A stretch of 34,332 bases of DNA, taken from assembly GCA_022774705.1 (NCBI GenBank), contig JALFLM010000190.1:1-34332 (forward strand). The letters run 5' to 3'. Both the position numbers and the translations under genes were made by a program. This DNA comes from Lachnospiraceae bacterium (GTDB taxonomy: Bacteria; Bacillota; Clostridia; Lachnospirales; Lachnospiraceae). The notes below the pieces were generated by a model. It worked only from the letters and a program-made list of their open reading frames with translations. It searched no databases and had not been told where the DNA came from. This document shows, piece after piece, positions 22,975 through 31,162 of the stretch. Each line of letters begins with the position of its first letter. Positions within the stretch are counted from its first letter, which is position 1.

Positions 22975-23134
22975 ACAGAAGAAGAAAAGAAAAAAGAGAG
23001 AACAGAGATTATTTTGGCAATTTGATGAAGCAGTTCATGAGCACAACCATCAGCATGATCCTCATGCGGCGACTCATGATCTTGAGGAAATGCACGAAAA
23101 AGGGCTTCAGGAAGACTCTGGATATTCTTTATGA
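22946..23134 (+). CDS. Candidate His-rich small protein
   Basis: An open frame overlapping the last 29 bases of the carboxypeptidase gene and ending 46 bases before the riboswitch promoter. It encodes a basic run (RQKKKRKKREQR), then FWQFDEAVHEHNHQHDPHAATHD split over residues 24-46, with seven His in a short span, and an acidic end. His spacing of two suggests Zn, Ni or Co binding. The proposed TTG start at 22946 has AGGA six bases upstream and would be coupled to translation of the gene above. An ATG at 22931 is another choice with no ribosome site. It may be a real metal-binding peptide, a gene remnant, or chance. Nearness to a metal-transport operon makes it worth noting. Confidence 0.35.
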   Translation: MIKSTGAEDRQKKKRKKREQRLFWQFDEAVHEHNHQHDPHAATHDLEEMHEKGLQEDSGYSL

Positions 23135-23179
23135 TAAACTACCATGCGGAATTGGAATTTTCCGAGAAAAGGTAAAAAA

Positions 23180-23208
23180 TTGACAAATAATACCGTTGAT
23201 GATAATAT
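23180..23208 (+). promoter_or_regulatory. Promoter of the riboswitch-controlled operon
   Basis: TTGACA (23180-23185), 17-nt spacer, TAATAT (23203-23208). The start near 23215 lies about 23 nt before the riboswitch. Confidence 0.65.
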
Positions 23209-23237
23209 TTTATAAAAGTTAATATTGTGCTGGGAAG

Positions 23238-23391
23238 ACAAGTTCCTCTTATGAGGATTAAAATGGGAAACCGGTGTGAATCCGGTACGATCCCGTCGCT
23301 GTAACAGGGAGTGTTTGTTAGCATAAAGCCACTGATGATATTTCGGGAAGGCGCTCAGACATGGTGAACTGAAGTCAGAAGACCTGCTTGT
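23238..23391 (+). ncRNA. Cobalamin (adenosylcobalamin-type) riboswitch
   Basis: The conserved core is clear in order: GGGAAACCGGTGTGAATCC, then CCCGTCGCTGTAACAGGGAG, the B12 box GCCACTG (23328-23334), CGGGAAGGC, and GAAGTCAGAAGACCTGC. The closing stem pairs ACAAG (23238-23242) with CTTGT (23387-23391). B12 binding normally shuts off the genes downstream. Here the output is probably transcription termination at the hairpins at 23481 and 23515, placing the whole ABC/HMA/P-type ATPase operon under cobalamin control. Confidence 0.93.
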
Positions 23392-23480
23392 TTTTTTATG
23401 TGAAGATTCATACGGTGTATATGAAACATAGTACAGCTTTAACACATACATATTCTGTTGTATGTTTTGTTGTATTAAGT

Positions 23481-23507
23481 ATGGATTCCTCAGGGAATCC
23501 ATTTTTT
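23481..23507 (+). terminator. Riboswitch expression-platform terminator
   Basis: ATGGATTCC (23481-23489) pairs perfectly with GGAATCCAT (23494-23502) around a 4-nt loop and is followed by five more T. It lies 90 nt downstream of the riboswitch, well before the first gene. Confidence 0.8.
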
Positions 23508-23514
23508 GTATCGT

Positions 23515-23570
23515 ATAACTGTTCAGGGCCGCACAGTGCTTTCGGGCTGGATCTGAACAGTTATTTTTTT
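23515..23570 (+). terminator. Second leader terminator, built from a dispersed repeat
   Basis: ATAACTGTTCAG (23515-23526) pairs with 23553-23564 around a 26-nt loop and runs into seven T (23564-23570). The arms match the inverted repeat at 6461-6500. It lies only 8 nt after the first terminator, so the leader has tandem stops. Confidence 0.75.
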
Positions 23571-23682
23571 ACATTGTGTCCCGGCCGGTTACCTTTTATA
23601 TACGGTTTTCAGAATCATGCGTTTTTCATGCGTGATCCGGGAAACCTTATCCAGACAACTATATCAGAAGGAGAAATGGAAC

Positions 23683-25284
23683 ATGAAAAAACAGATGAAA
23701 AGTGTACTTGCTGCTGCCATGGCACTCAGCATGACAATGGCCTGTCTTACGGGCTGCGGACAGTCAACGGACAAAGAAACAGATTCTGCCGGTGCTTCTG
23801 CGGGTACGGAAAAAGTACTGACCTTTGGATGTCAGAATTATTCCGGCGGCAGTGTGGATACTGCTTATCAGACCAGTTCGGCCTGGAATGCCATGAGATA
23901 CGGAGTTGCGGAATCGTTGTTCAGATTCAATGATGCCATGGAAGTTGAACCCTGGCTGGCAGAAAGCTGTGAAGTATCTGATGATCATAAGATATGGACG
24001 ATCAAATTAAAAGACGGAATCAAATTTTCCAACGGGGAAGCAATGACAGCCTCAAAGGTAAAAGCGAGCTATGACTGGTTAAAGGAAAGCGGCCCCAAAG
24101 GAAGCTCCGCACCGGAAAAATTTCTGGAATATGAAGCGGAAATCACGGCGGATGATGATGCAGGCACGATTACCATTGTGACAAAAAAAGCATATGCTGA
24201 TCTGACGAAAAACCTGGCGCATCCGGTTATGTCGATTCTGGATGTGGACAATATCGAGGATTTTGATCATAACATCATCGGTACAGGACCGTATGTCATT
24301 GAGTCCTACAAAGAAGATGTGGGTTACACACTGGTAAAAAATGAAAATTATCGGGAAGAAGTTCCCTACGACAAGGTAGAACTGTATTACATGGGAGATG
24401 CATCTGCAAAAGCGATGGCTCTTCAGAACGGGCAGGTTGATCTGGTTGAGAATATCACAAATGTAGCAGATATTCAGAAGTTCCAGGAAGATTCTGATTA
24501 TAAGGTGGATATTGCCAACGGCGTGCGCTGCGGCTTTTCCTACATGAACATGAAAGGAATCCTTGCCAATGACACACTGCGTCAGGCTGTACTGATGGGT
24601 ATTGATGATGAAACCATCTGCAGCAGCAATCTGATCGGCGGACTGTATACTCCCGGATATTCCGTACTTCCTTCCAATCTGACCTACAATTACGATACAC
24701 TGAAGAACCCTTATGCATTCGATGCGGAAGCAGCCAAGGCACTTCTGGATCAGGCGGGTATCGTTGATACGGACGGAAACGGCATCCGTGAACTGGATGG
24801 CAAGGATATTGTTCTGCATTATGTATATTACGACAACAGGCTTCTGAAAGAGTTTGCACAGGCGCAGCACAATTATCTGACAGCCATCGGTATTGAAGTC
24901 GATGAGGACGAAGTGGATTCCGATACCGACTGGAATATGCTTGTAAACGGAGAATATGATCTCCTTGGAAATAACTGGACCACCGTGGCAACCGGTGATC
25001 CTACTGAATATCTGGACAACTGGTACGGAAAATCAAATGCAAATTACTGCGGTTACCAGAATGATGAATATGATAAGCTCTATGAACAGCTTCTGACAGA
25101 ACTGGATAATGACACCCGTACGGAAATTATCACCAGACTTCAGCAGATCCTGATTGATGACGCTGCAGTTCTGGTAGACGGATACTACAACAGTTCCATG
25201 ATCGCTTCGAAAAACGTAGCGCAGGCGCCGATTCATACAGCCGACTATTACTGGTTATCAACGGAAATCAAACCGGCTGAATAA
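23683..25284 (+). CDS. Nickel/oligopeptide-type ABC importer, substrate-binding lipoprotein
   Basis: A 533-residue SBP_bac_5 family protein. Signal peptide residues 1-24, lipobox LTGC (Cys25). Family landmarks: ESLFRFNDAMEVEPWLAESCEVSDD, WTIKLKDGIKFSNGEAMTASKV, IIGTGPYVIESY, and the late NDEYDKLYEQLLTELD. Members bind peptides, nickel, heme or metal-chelate complexes; the fold alone does not tell which. It is the first gene after a cobalamin riboswitch and is followed by two permeases, two ATPases, an HMA-domain protein and a metal-exporting ATPase, which favours a metal or metallophore ligand over a food peptide. AGAAGGAG lies 9 nt upstream of the ATG; a longer frame starting at 23617 runs through the leader and is rejected. 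Confidence 0.9.
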   Translation: MKKQMKSVLAAAMALSMTMACLTGCGQSTDKETDSAGASAGTEKVLTFGCQNYSGGSVDTAYQTSSAWNAMRYGVAESLFRFNDAMEVEPWLAESCEVSDDHKIWTIKLKDGIKFSNGEAMTASKVKASYDWLKESGPKGSSAPEKFLEYEAEITADDDAGTITIVTKKAYADLTKNLAHPVMSILDVDNIEDFDHNIIGTGPYVIESYKEDVGYTLVKNENYREEVPYDKVELYYMGDASAKAMALQNGQVDLVENITNVADIQKFQEDSDYKVDIANGVRCGFSYMNMKGILANDTLRQAVLMGIDDETICSSNLIGGLYTPGYSVLPSNLTYNYDTLKNPYAFDAEAAKALLDQAGIVDTDGNGIRELDGKDIVLHYVYYDNRLLKEFAQAQHNYLTAIGIEVDEDEVDSDTDWNMLVNGEYDLLGNNWTTVATGDPTEYLDNWYGKSNANYCGYQNDEYDKLYEQLLTELDNDTRTEIITRLQQILIDDAAVLVDGYYNSSMIASKNVAQAPIHTADYYWLSTEIKPAE

Positions 25285-25300
25285 GGGAGATGATGAAACT

Positions 25301-26239
25301 GTGAGTAAAAAACAGTTAAGAAACCGGCTTCTCCAGATGATTCTGGTACTGGTCGGAATCAGTTTTCTGACATTTATTTTGACCTATATGGCACCGGGCG
25401 ATCCTGTAAGAACCATGTATGCTGCGACAGGTGTGATGCCCTCTGAAGAGGAAATGAATCAGGTGAGAGAACAGATGGGATTGAATGATCCTGTTCTGGT
25501 GCAGTATTTCCGCTGGCTGGGAGGCTGCCTGCATGGGGATTTCGGTACATCATATTCTTTTAAAAAGACGGTTGTGGAACTTCTGCTTGCCAGATTGTGG
25601 CCGACTTTGAAACTGGCACTGCTGTCCATGGTTATTATGCTGGCGGTTTCCGTGCCTCTTGGGATGGTTTCCGCTGTATACAAGAATAAATGGATTGATT
25701 ATCTGGTAAGAGGAATCACATTTTTCGGAATTTCGATTCCGAATTTCTGGGTGGGTCTGATGCTGATGCTGGTTTTCTGCGTTATGTTTAAGATCTTTCC
25801 GGTTATATGTTCCGGAGGTGACCTGCAGAGTCTGATTCTCCCTGCCGTTACGCTGGCGATCGCCATGTCAGCCAAATATACGAGGCAGGTTCGTACCGCG
25901 GTACTGGAGGAATTGAATCAGGACTATGTAACCGGAGCCAGAGCCAGAGGCGTGAAAGAATGGAAAATTCTGTGGTGTAATGTATTTCCCAATTCCCTTT
26001 TGCCTTTGATTACCATGCTGGGTCTGTCCATCGGATCACTTCTTGGCGGAACTGCGGTGGTGGAAGTGATTTTCTCCTATCCGGGGCTCGGCAATCTGGC
26101 GGTGTCGGCAATTACATCCTATGATTATCCGGTGATACAGGGATATGTTCTCTGGGTAGCGATTATTTACATGGTCATTAATCTGATCGTGGACCTGTCC
26201 TATCATTTTGTGGATCCGAGAATGCGGGAAAAGAGGTAA
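25301..26239 (+). CDS. ABC importer permease (DppB/NikB type)
   Basis: A 312-residue inner permease with six predicted helices. It begins LLQMILVLVGISFLTFILTYMAPGDP, the standard opening of DppB/NikB/OppB permeases, and carries the EAA-loop region TGARARGVKEWKILWCNVFPN that contacts the ATPases. The start is GTG at 25301 with AAGGGAG 11 nt upstream; an ATG just before it runs into a stop at once. It lies 16 bases after the binding-protein gene and 4 bases before the second permease, so the genes are one transcript. Together with the next gene it forms the membrane channel of the importer. The substrate is set by the binding protein. Confidence 0.92.
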   Translation: MSKKQLRNRLLQMILVLVGISFLTFILTYMAPGDPVRTMYAATGVMPSEEEMNQVREQMGLNDPVLVQYFRWLGGCLHGDFGTSYSFKKTVVELLLARLWPTLKLALLSMVIMLAVSVPLGMVSAVYKNKWIDYLVRGITFFGISIPNFWVGLMLMLVFCVMFKIFPVICSGGDLQSLILPAVTLAIAMSAKYTRQVRTAVLEELNQDYVTGARARGVKEWKILWCNVFPNSLLPLITMLGLSIGSLLGGTAVVEVIFSYPGLGNLAVSAITSYDYPVIQGYVLWVAIIYMVINLIVDLSYHFVDPRMREKR

Positions 26240-26243
26240 ATGT

Positions 26244-27071
26244 ATGAAAAAGAAAAGCTTTTTAAGAAAATATCCCACGTTTGCTTTTTTTCTGCTTCTT
26301 GCGGTTCTGATCGTACTGGCGGCTGTATTTGCTCCGGTTGTGACCGGCGGCGTCAGCCCAACGGAAGGAAATCTGACGAATGCGGTTATGCCTCCCGGTA
26401 AGGATCATATATTCGGAACGGATAAACTGGGACGGGATATTTTTACACGGGTGATTTACGGTGCAAGAACATCCCTGACATCAGCGTTTACAGTTGTTGC
26501 GATTATCTTCAGTGCCGGAACACTGCTTGGAATTCTGGCCGGATATTTCGGCGGTCTGGTGGATACCGTTATCATGAGAATATCCGACATGATGATTGCT
26601 TTCCCGGGTCTGGTACTTGCTATTGCAATTGCGGGTATCCTCGGACCCAGTGTAAAAAATGCAATTATTGCCATTTCACTGGTGAGCTGGACCAAATATG
26701 CCCGTCTGGCGCGGAGTCTGGTTCTTAAGATCCGAAACCGGGATTTTGTGGCGGCGGCCATCGTTACCGGCTCAAAGACGCCTTATATGCTGTGGAAATA
26801 TATGCTGCCGAACACCATTACAACGTTGATCATTACAGCGGCAACGGATATCGGAAGCATGATGCTGGAGCTGGCGAGCCTTTCTTTTCTGGGATTCGGA
26901 GCGAAGGCGCCGACTCCCGAGTGGGGCCTGATGCTCAATGAAGGACGTGCATATATGCAGTCTGCGCCGTGGCTGATGGTGTTCCCCGGTCTTGCCATTT
27001 TTATTGTGGTGGTTGTCTTTAATATGCTTGGTGACAGTCTGCGCGATATTCTGGATCCAAGGGATGAATAG
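26244..27071 (+). CDS. ABC importer permease (DppC/NikC type)
   Basis: A 275-residue partner permease. Features: N-terminal helix (FAFFLLLAVLIVLAAVFAPV), the short motif HIFGTDKLGRDIFTRVIYGART that marks DppC/NikC proteins, and the EAA-loop stretch VAAAIVTGSKTPYMLWKYMLPN. It ends with the typical GDSLRDILDPR. The start at 26244 has AGAGGT 6 nt upstream and follows the previous stop by four bases; a longer in-frame start inside the upstream gene is not needed. It pairs with the previous permease. Confidence 0.92.
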   Translation: MKKKSFLRKYPTFAFFLLLAVLIVLAAVFAPVVTGGVSPTEGNLTNAVMPPGKDHIFGTDKLGRDIFTRVIYGARTSLTSAFTVVAIIFSAGTLLGILAGYFGGLVDTVIMRISDMMIAFPGLVLAIAIAGILGPSVKNAIIAISLVSWTKYARLARSLVLKIRNRDFVAAAIVTGSKTPYMLWKYMLPNTITTLIITAATDIGSMMLELASLSFLGFGAKAPTPEWGLMLNEGRAYMQSAPWLMVFPGLAIFIVVVVFNMLGDSLRDILDPRDE

Positions 27072-27082
27072 GGAGGTACGGT

Positions 27083-27871
27083 ATGTTGCTGGAGATAAAA
27101 GATGTTACCATATCCTATAAAGGCGTACCGACTGTTCAGAATTTCAGTCTGACCATGGATCAGGGACAGATCTGCAGCCTGGTGGGCGAAAGCGGAAGCG
27201 GCAAGACAACAGTTATCCGTGCTGTGCTTGGTCTGCTTGCAGGCGGCGGAAAGGTGACAGAAGGAGATATTCTGTTTGAAGGGAAATCTCTTCTGAGCAA
27301 TACGAAGGAGCAGTGGAGAAATCTTCGGGGAAGCGACATTTCCATGATCTTTCAGGATTCCGGTGCCATGATGAATCCGACAAAAAAGGTGGGTGCGGCC
27401 TTTGTGGAGTACATACGGACGCATGAAAAAATATCAAAAGCCGACGCGTGGAAAAAAGGTGTGACCATGCTGGAACGCATGAGGCTTCCAAATGGTGACC
27501 ATATTATGAGAAGCTATCCGTTTCAGCTGTCAGGGGGTATGAGACAGAGGGTTGGAATTGCCATGGGTATGACGTATTCTCCGAAGCTTCTGCTGGCAGA
27601 TGAACCCACCAGTGCTCTGGATGTAACAACTCAGGCACAGATTGTGCGCCAGATGATGGAACTGCGTGATGAGTACGGTACGAGTATCATTGTGGTTACC
27701 CACAACCTGGGAGTAGCGGCATATATGTCTGACTATATTGTGGTTATGAAGCAGGGAAAAATAGAAGATGAAGGACGTCGCGATCATATTCTGCACGGCA
27801 CGGAAAGTGCCTATACGCAGACACTTCTGGATGCGGTTCCGTCATTAGGAGGTGTACGTTATGTCGAATGA
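27083..27871 (+). CDS. ABC importer ATPase (DppD/NikD type)
   Basis: A 262-residue ATP-binding subunit. Walker A GESGSGKTT (35-43), Q-loop in MIFQDSG (near 91), signature LSGGMRQRV (149-157), Walker B LLLADEPTSALD (Asp173, Glu174), and H-loop His in VVTHNLG. The chain is shorter than DppD (about 330) and lacks the C-terminal oligopeptide-transport extension with its Cys motif, a feature shared with NikD. GGGAGGTA lies a few bases upstream of the ATG. Its end overlaps the next ATPase gene by 11 bases, a sign of coupled translation. It energises import with the second ATPase. Confidence 0.92.
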   Translation: MLLEIKDVTISYKGVPTVQNFSLTMDQGQICSLVGESGSGKTTVIRAVLGLLAGGGKVTEGDILFEGKSLLSNTKEQWRNLRGSDISMIFQDSGAMMNPTKKVGAAFVEYIRTHEKISKADAWKKGVTMLERMRLPNGDHIMRSYPFQLSGGMRQRVGIAMGMTYSPKLLLADEPTSALDVTTQAQIVRQMMELRDEYGTSIIVVTHNLGVAAYMSDYIVVMKQGKIEDEGRRDHILHGTESAYTQTLLDAVPSLGGVRYVE

Positions 27872-28820
27872 TAAAGAATTGATTCTTGAAGCAAGGCATG
27901 TTACACGAAGATTTCCTGCTTCAGGGAATCGGACTCTGGTTGCCTGCAACGATATCAATCTGAAATTCTACAAAGGAAAAACCCTTGGCCTGGTAGGTGA
28001 GTCGGGATGCGGAAAAAGTACATTTATGCGGTTTCTGGTCTCACTTGACACACCTGATGAAGGAGAAATTCTCTACCGGGGAAAAGACATTACGAAACTG
28101 AAGGGGGAAGAACTCCGTCAGAACCGTCAGAATATTCAGATGGTTTTTCAGGACCCGGGCGGATCTTTCAATCCGAAGATGAAGATACGGGATATCATCT
28201 GTGAACCGCTGCTGAACTTTAAGCGGATCAAACCGTCACAGAAGGATGAAACTGCCAGAAAATATCTGGAAATGGTTGATCTTCCGGGTGAGTTTGCGGA
28301 CCGGTATCCTCATAATATGAGCGGTGGTCAGCGTCAGAGAATCGCAATAGCAAGAGCGATTGCGCTGGAACCGGAAATCATTGTGATGGATGAGGCTACC
28401 TGCGCACTGGATGTATCGGTTCAGAAAACCATTATCGAGCTGATCGTGGGACTGCAGAAAAAGAAAAATATTTCCATAGGATTTATTGCTCATGATCTGG
28501 GGCTGATCCAGTCATTTGCCCATGAGATTGCAGTTATGTATCTGGGCAATATTGTGGAGGTACTTCCTGGTGCGGATATCAGTACCAATGCCAGACATCC
28601 GTATACAAAGGCGCTCCTCGGCGCTGTTTTTGACCTGAATATGGATTTCTCCAAAAAGATTGAAAGTATTGAAAGTGAAGCACCGAGTCCTCTTGACGTC
28701 CCTGTGGGATGTCCGTTCCAGAACAGATGTGAGCAATGTATGGAAATCTGTAAAAAAGAAAGACCGGCTCTGAAACAGCTGGAAGAAGGGCACGAAGCTG
28801 CCTGTCATTTGTACAATTAA
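27861..28820 (+). CDS. ABC importer ATPase (DppF/NikE type)
   Basis: A 319-residue ATP-binding subunit. Walker A GESGCGKST (46-54), Q-loop MVFQDPGGSFNP, signature MSGGQRQRI (153-161), Walker B IIVMDEATCALDVSVQ (Asp177, Glu178), H-loop in FIAHDLG. The D-loop reads CALD where most relatives have SALD. The C-terminal extension has the family Cys motif CPFQNRCEQCMEIC, in some relatives linked to an Fe-S cluster. AGGAGG lies 8 nt before the ATG, inside the end of the previous gene. Overlap and order show it is the second ATPase of the same importer. Confidence 0.92.
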   Translation: MSNDKELILEARHVTRRFPASGNRTLVACNDINLKFYKGKTLGLVGESGCGKSTFMRFLVSLDTPDEGEILYRGKDITKLKGEELRQNRQNIQMVFQDPGGSFNPKMKIRDIICEPLLNFKRIKPSQKDETARKYLEMVDLPGEFADRYPHNMSGGQRQRIAIARAIALEPEIIVMDEATCALDVSVQKTIIELIVGLQKKKNISIGFIAHDLGLIQSFAHEIAVMYLGNIVEVLPGADISTNARHPYTKALLGAVFDLNMDFSKKIESIESEAPSPLDVPVGCPFQNRCEQCMEICKKERPALKQLEEGHEAACHLYN

Positions 28821-28840
28821 GAAAGAAAGGATTAAAAATC

Positions 28841-29059
28841 ATGAAAAAAACATACAAAATTGAAGTGGATTGCGCAAACTGTGCGAATATGATGGAAGAT
28901 GCTGCAAAGAAGACAGCAGGTGTAAAGAACTGTACGGTTAATTTTATGATGCTGAAAATGATCGTGGAATTTGATGAAGGTCAGGATCCGAAGGCTGTTA
29001 TGCCGGAGGTTTTAAAAGCCTGCAAAAAAGTAGAGCCGGACTGCGAAATTTTTATCTGA
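28841..29059 (+). CDS. Free-standing heavy-metal-associated (HMA) domain protein
   Basis: A 72-residue ferredoxin-like HMA protein, probably a cytosolic metal chaperone. The metal site is CANC in KIEVDCANCANMMEDAA (Cys11 and Cys14), where Cu chaperones usually show MxCxxC; here VDCANC lacks the Met and has an Asp before the first Cys, as in the metal-binding domains of Zn/Cd ATPases such as ZntA (DCxxC). The next gene is a P1B ATPase that lacks an N-terminal HMA domain, so this looks like its detached metal-binding domain. AAAGGA lies 9 nt before the ATG. It sits 20 bases after the ABC ATPase gene with no terminator between, so it is in the riboswitch operon. Confidence 0.9.
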   Translation: MKKTYKIEVDCANCANMMEDAAKKTAGVKNCTVNFMMLKMIVEFDEGQDPKAVMPEVLKACKKVEPDCEIFI

Positions 29060-29098
29060 TGTCCGAATAAAGCGGAAAGATGAGAAACAGAATAGAAC

Positions 29099-31012
29099 AT
29101 GATTAAAAATATGAGTAAAAAGCAGAAGAAGATGCTGGTCAGGATCCTTGTGGCGGCAGTACTGGTGATTCTTCTGGAAATTGTCCCTGCACAGGGATGG
29201 CTGAGATTTGTGCTGTACATGGTTCCTTACATTGTGATCGGATATGATATTCTGATCAAGGCAGGAAAGGGAATCAGAAACCGACAGATATTCGACGAAA
29301 ACTTTCTGATGGCCGTTGCCACGGTGGGCGCGATTCTGATCGCACTTGCGGAGAACACCGGCGATTATACGGAAGCAGTCGCAGTCATGCTGTTTTATCA
29401 GATTGGTGAATGGTTCCAGAGCTATGCGGTTGGAAAAAGCCGCCGCAATATCAGTGAACTGATGGATATCCGCCCCGATTATGCCAATATTGAGCGGGAC
29501 GGAAAGCTGGAACAGGTGGATCCGGATGAAGTGGAGATTGGTTCCGTAATTGTTGTTCAGCCGGGCGAAAAGGTACCTATCGACGGTATTATCGTAGAAG
29601 GCAGATCAAGCCTGAATACGAGTGCGCTGACCGGTGAGAGTATTCCGAGAGATGCACAGACGGGCGATGAAATTACAAGCGGATGCATCAATCTGACCGG
29701 TGTACTGAAAATTGAAACCACAAAGGAATTCGGGGAATCTACAGTATCCCAGATTCTTGATCTGGTGGAGAATGCAAGTTCGAGAAAATCAAAATCAGAG
29801 GATTTTATAAGCAAATTTGCAAAAATCTACACACCGGCTGTCTGCTACAGTGCGCTGGCACTTGCACTTGTACCGCCTGTTATTATTCTGCTGACGAAAA
29901 TGGGATTTGACGGTTCTGTGATGGATATGTGGCTGGGCTGGGTTTACCGCGCGCTGACTTTCCTTGTAATCAGCTGCCCGTGCGCTCTGGTAATCAGTAT
30001 ACCGCTGAGTTTTTTTGCAGGAATCGGCGGAGCCAGCAATCAGGGCGTTCTGGTCAAAGGATCCAATTATCTGGAAACCCTCTCCCATGCAAAATATGTG
30101 GTATTTGATAAGACAGGAACGCTGACCCGCGGCGTATTTGAGGTGAATGCAGTACACCATAACGAAATGGACCAGAAGAAGCTGCTGGAGTACGCAGCCT
30201 ATGCGGAAAGTGCATCTTCTCATCCTATCAGCAAAAGTATACAGCAGGCCTACGGAAAAGAACTGGACCGGAGCCGGGTGACTGATATTGAGGAAATCAG
30301 CGGTCACGGAGTAACGGCGGTGGTAGATGGTGTGAAAGTGGCTGCCGGCAATGACAAGCTGATGAGGCAGCTTGGAATCGAACCCATCCACTGTCATCAT
30401 GTGGGAACTGTAATCCATATGGCTGTCAACGGGAAATATGAGGGTCATATTGTGATTTCGGATGCCATTAAGGAACATTCGAAGGAAGCGATTGCGCAGC
30501 TGAAAAAAGCCGGCGTGAAAAAAACGATCATGCTTACCGGCGATGCAAGAGCGGTTGCAGATGTGGTTGCGAAAGAGCTTGGTATTGATGAGGTATACAG
30601 TGAACTGCTTCCCGGCGATAAGGTTTCCAAAGTGGAGCATATTCTTGCCAATAAAGAAGAAAATGAAAAGGTTGCTTTTGTGGGCGACGGGATCAATGAT
30701 GCGCCGGTATTGTCGCGAGCCGATATCGGTATTGCAATGGGAGCAATGGGTTCTGACGCTGCCATTGAAGCGGCTGACGTGGTTCTGATGGATGATGATC
30801 CGCTGAAAATATCCAAAGCAATCAAAATATCCAGAAAATGTATCCGCATTGTATATCAGAATATATGGCTGGCAATTGGCGTAAAACTGATCTGTCTGGT
30901 TCTCGGAGCCATTGGATTTGCCAATATGTGGATGGCAATTTTTGCGGATGTAGGAGTTATGATACTGGCGATTTTAAACGCAATCAGAGCTTTGTTTGTA
31001 AAAAATCTGTAG
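29099..31012 (+). CDS. P1B-type heavy-metal ATPase (Zn/Cd type)
   Basis: A 637-residue ion pump. Actuator motif LTGES (177-181), membrane metal motif CPC (293-295) in SCPCALVISIPL, phosphorylation site DKTGT (Asp337), SHP (374-376), TGD (480-482) and hinge GDGINDAP (529-536). Near the C-terminus Lys596 in one helix and Asp617 in ADVG of the next match the Zn/Cd/Pb class (P1B-2, ZntA/CadA) and not Cu (P1B-1) or Co (P1B-4, SPC). It has no N-terminal metal-binding domain; the HMA protein upstream may serve. Such pumps usually export metal. In this operon it could remove Zn or Cd that enters through the ABC importer. The ribosome site is weak. A strong terminator follows at 31051. Confidence 0.93.
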   Translation: MIKNMSKKQKKMLVRILVAAVLVILLEIVPAQGWLRFVLYMVPYIVIGYDILIKAGKGIRNRQIFDENFLMAVATVGAILIALAENTGDYTEAVAVMLFYQIGEWFQSYAVGKSRRNISELMDIRPDYANIERDGKLEQVDPDEVEIGSVIVVQPGEKVPIDGIIVEGRSSLNTSALTGESIPRDAQTGDEITSGCINLTGVLKIETTKEFGESTVSQILDLVENASSRKSKSEDFISKFAKIYTPAVCYSALALALVPPVIILLTKMGFDGSVMDMWLGWVYRALTFLVISCPCALVISIPLSFFAGIGGASNQGVLVKGSNYLETLSHAKYVVFDKTGTLTRGVFEVNAVHHNEMDQKKLLEYAAYAESASSHPISKSIQQAYGKELDRSRVTDIEEISGHGVTAVVDGVKVAAGNDKLMRQLGIEPIHCHHVGTVIHMAVNGKYEGHIVISDAIKEHSKEAIAQLKKAGVKKTIMLTGDARAVADVVAKELGIDEVYSELLPGDKVSKVEHILANKEENEKVAFVGDGINDAPVLSRADIGIAMGAMGSDAAIEAADVVLMDDDPLKISKAIKISRKCIRIVYQNIWLAIGVKLICLVLGAIGFANMWMAIFADVGVMILAILNAIRALFVKNL

Positions 31013-31050
31013 GTTTTATCAGGAAGAAAAAAATATAGAAATAATAAAAA

Positions 31051-31087
31051 ATACAGCCCGGAGAGTACTGTGCTCTCCGGGCTGTAT
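31051..31087. terminator. Bidirectional terminator after the metal operon
   Basis: A perfect 15-bp GC-rich stem (31051-31065 with 31073-31087) and a 7-nt loop. The minus-strand exonuclease transcript meets TTTTTTATTATTT after it; the plus-strand tail is weaker. Confidence 0.88.
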
Positions 31088-31162
31088 CATGTTTGAGTGT
31101 ATTACATATGTTATTGTTGTTTTCGCTGTCTTCGGGTCTGCCTTTGTTTTACATGGCTTATT

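Noticed and set aside
23012-23182. Another frame, starting MKQFMSTTISM, overlapping the His-rich ORF
   Set aside because: It has no ribosome site, a random-looking composition, and runs into the riboswitch promoter.
24079-24991. Minus-strand frames of up to 263 codons inside the binding-protein gene
   Set aside because: The plus-strand frame has full family homology and signals; the minus frames are low-complexity shadows.
29099-31012. P-type ATPase as a copper or cobalt pump
   Set aside because: Cobalt pumps have SPC, and copper pumps have Asn/Tyr/Met/Ser residues in the last helices; here CPC with Lys596 and Asp617 fits the Zn/Cd class.
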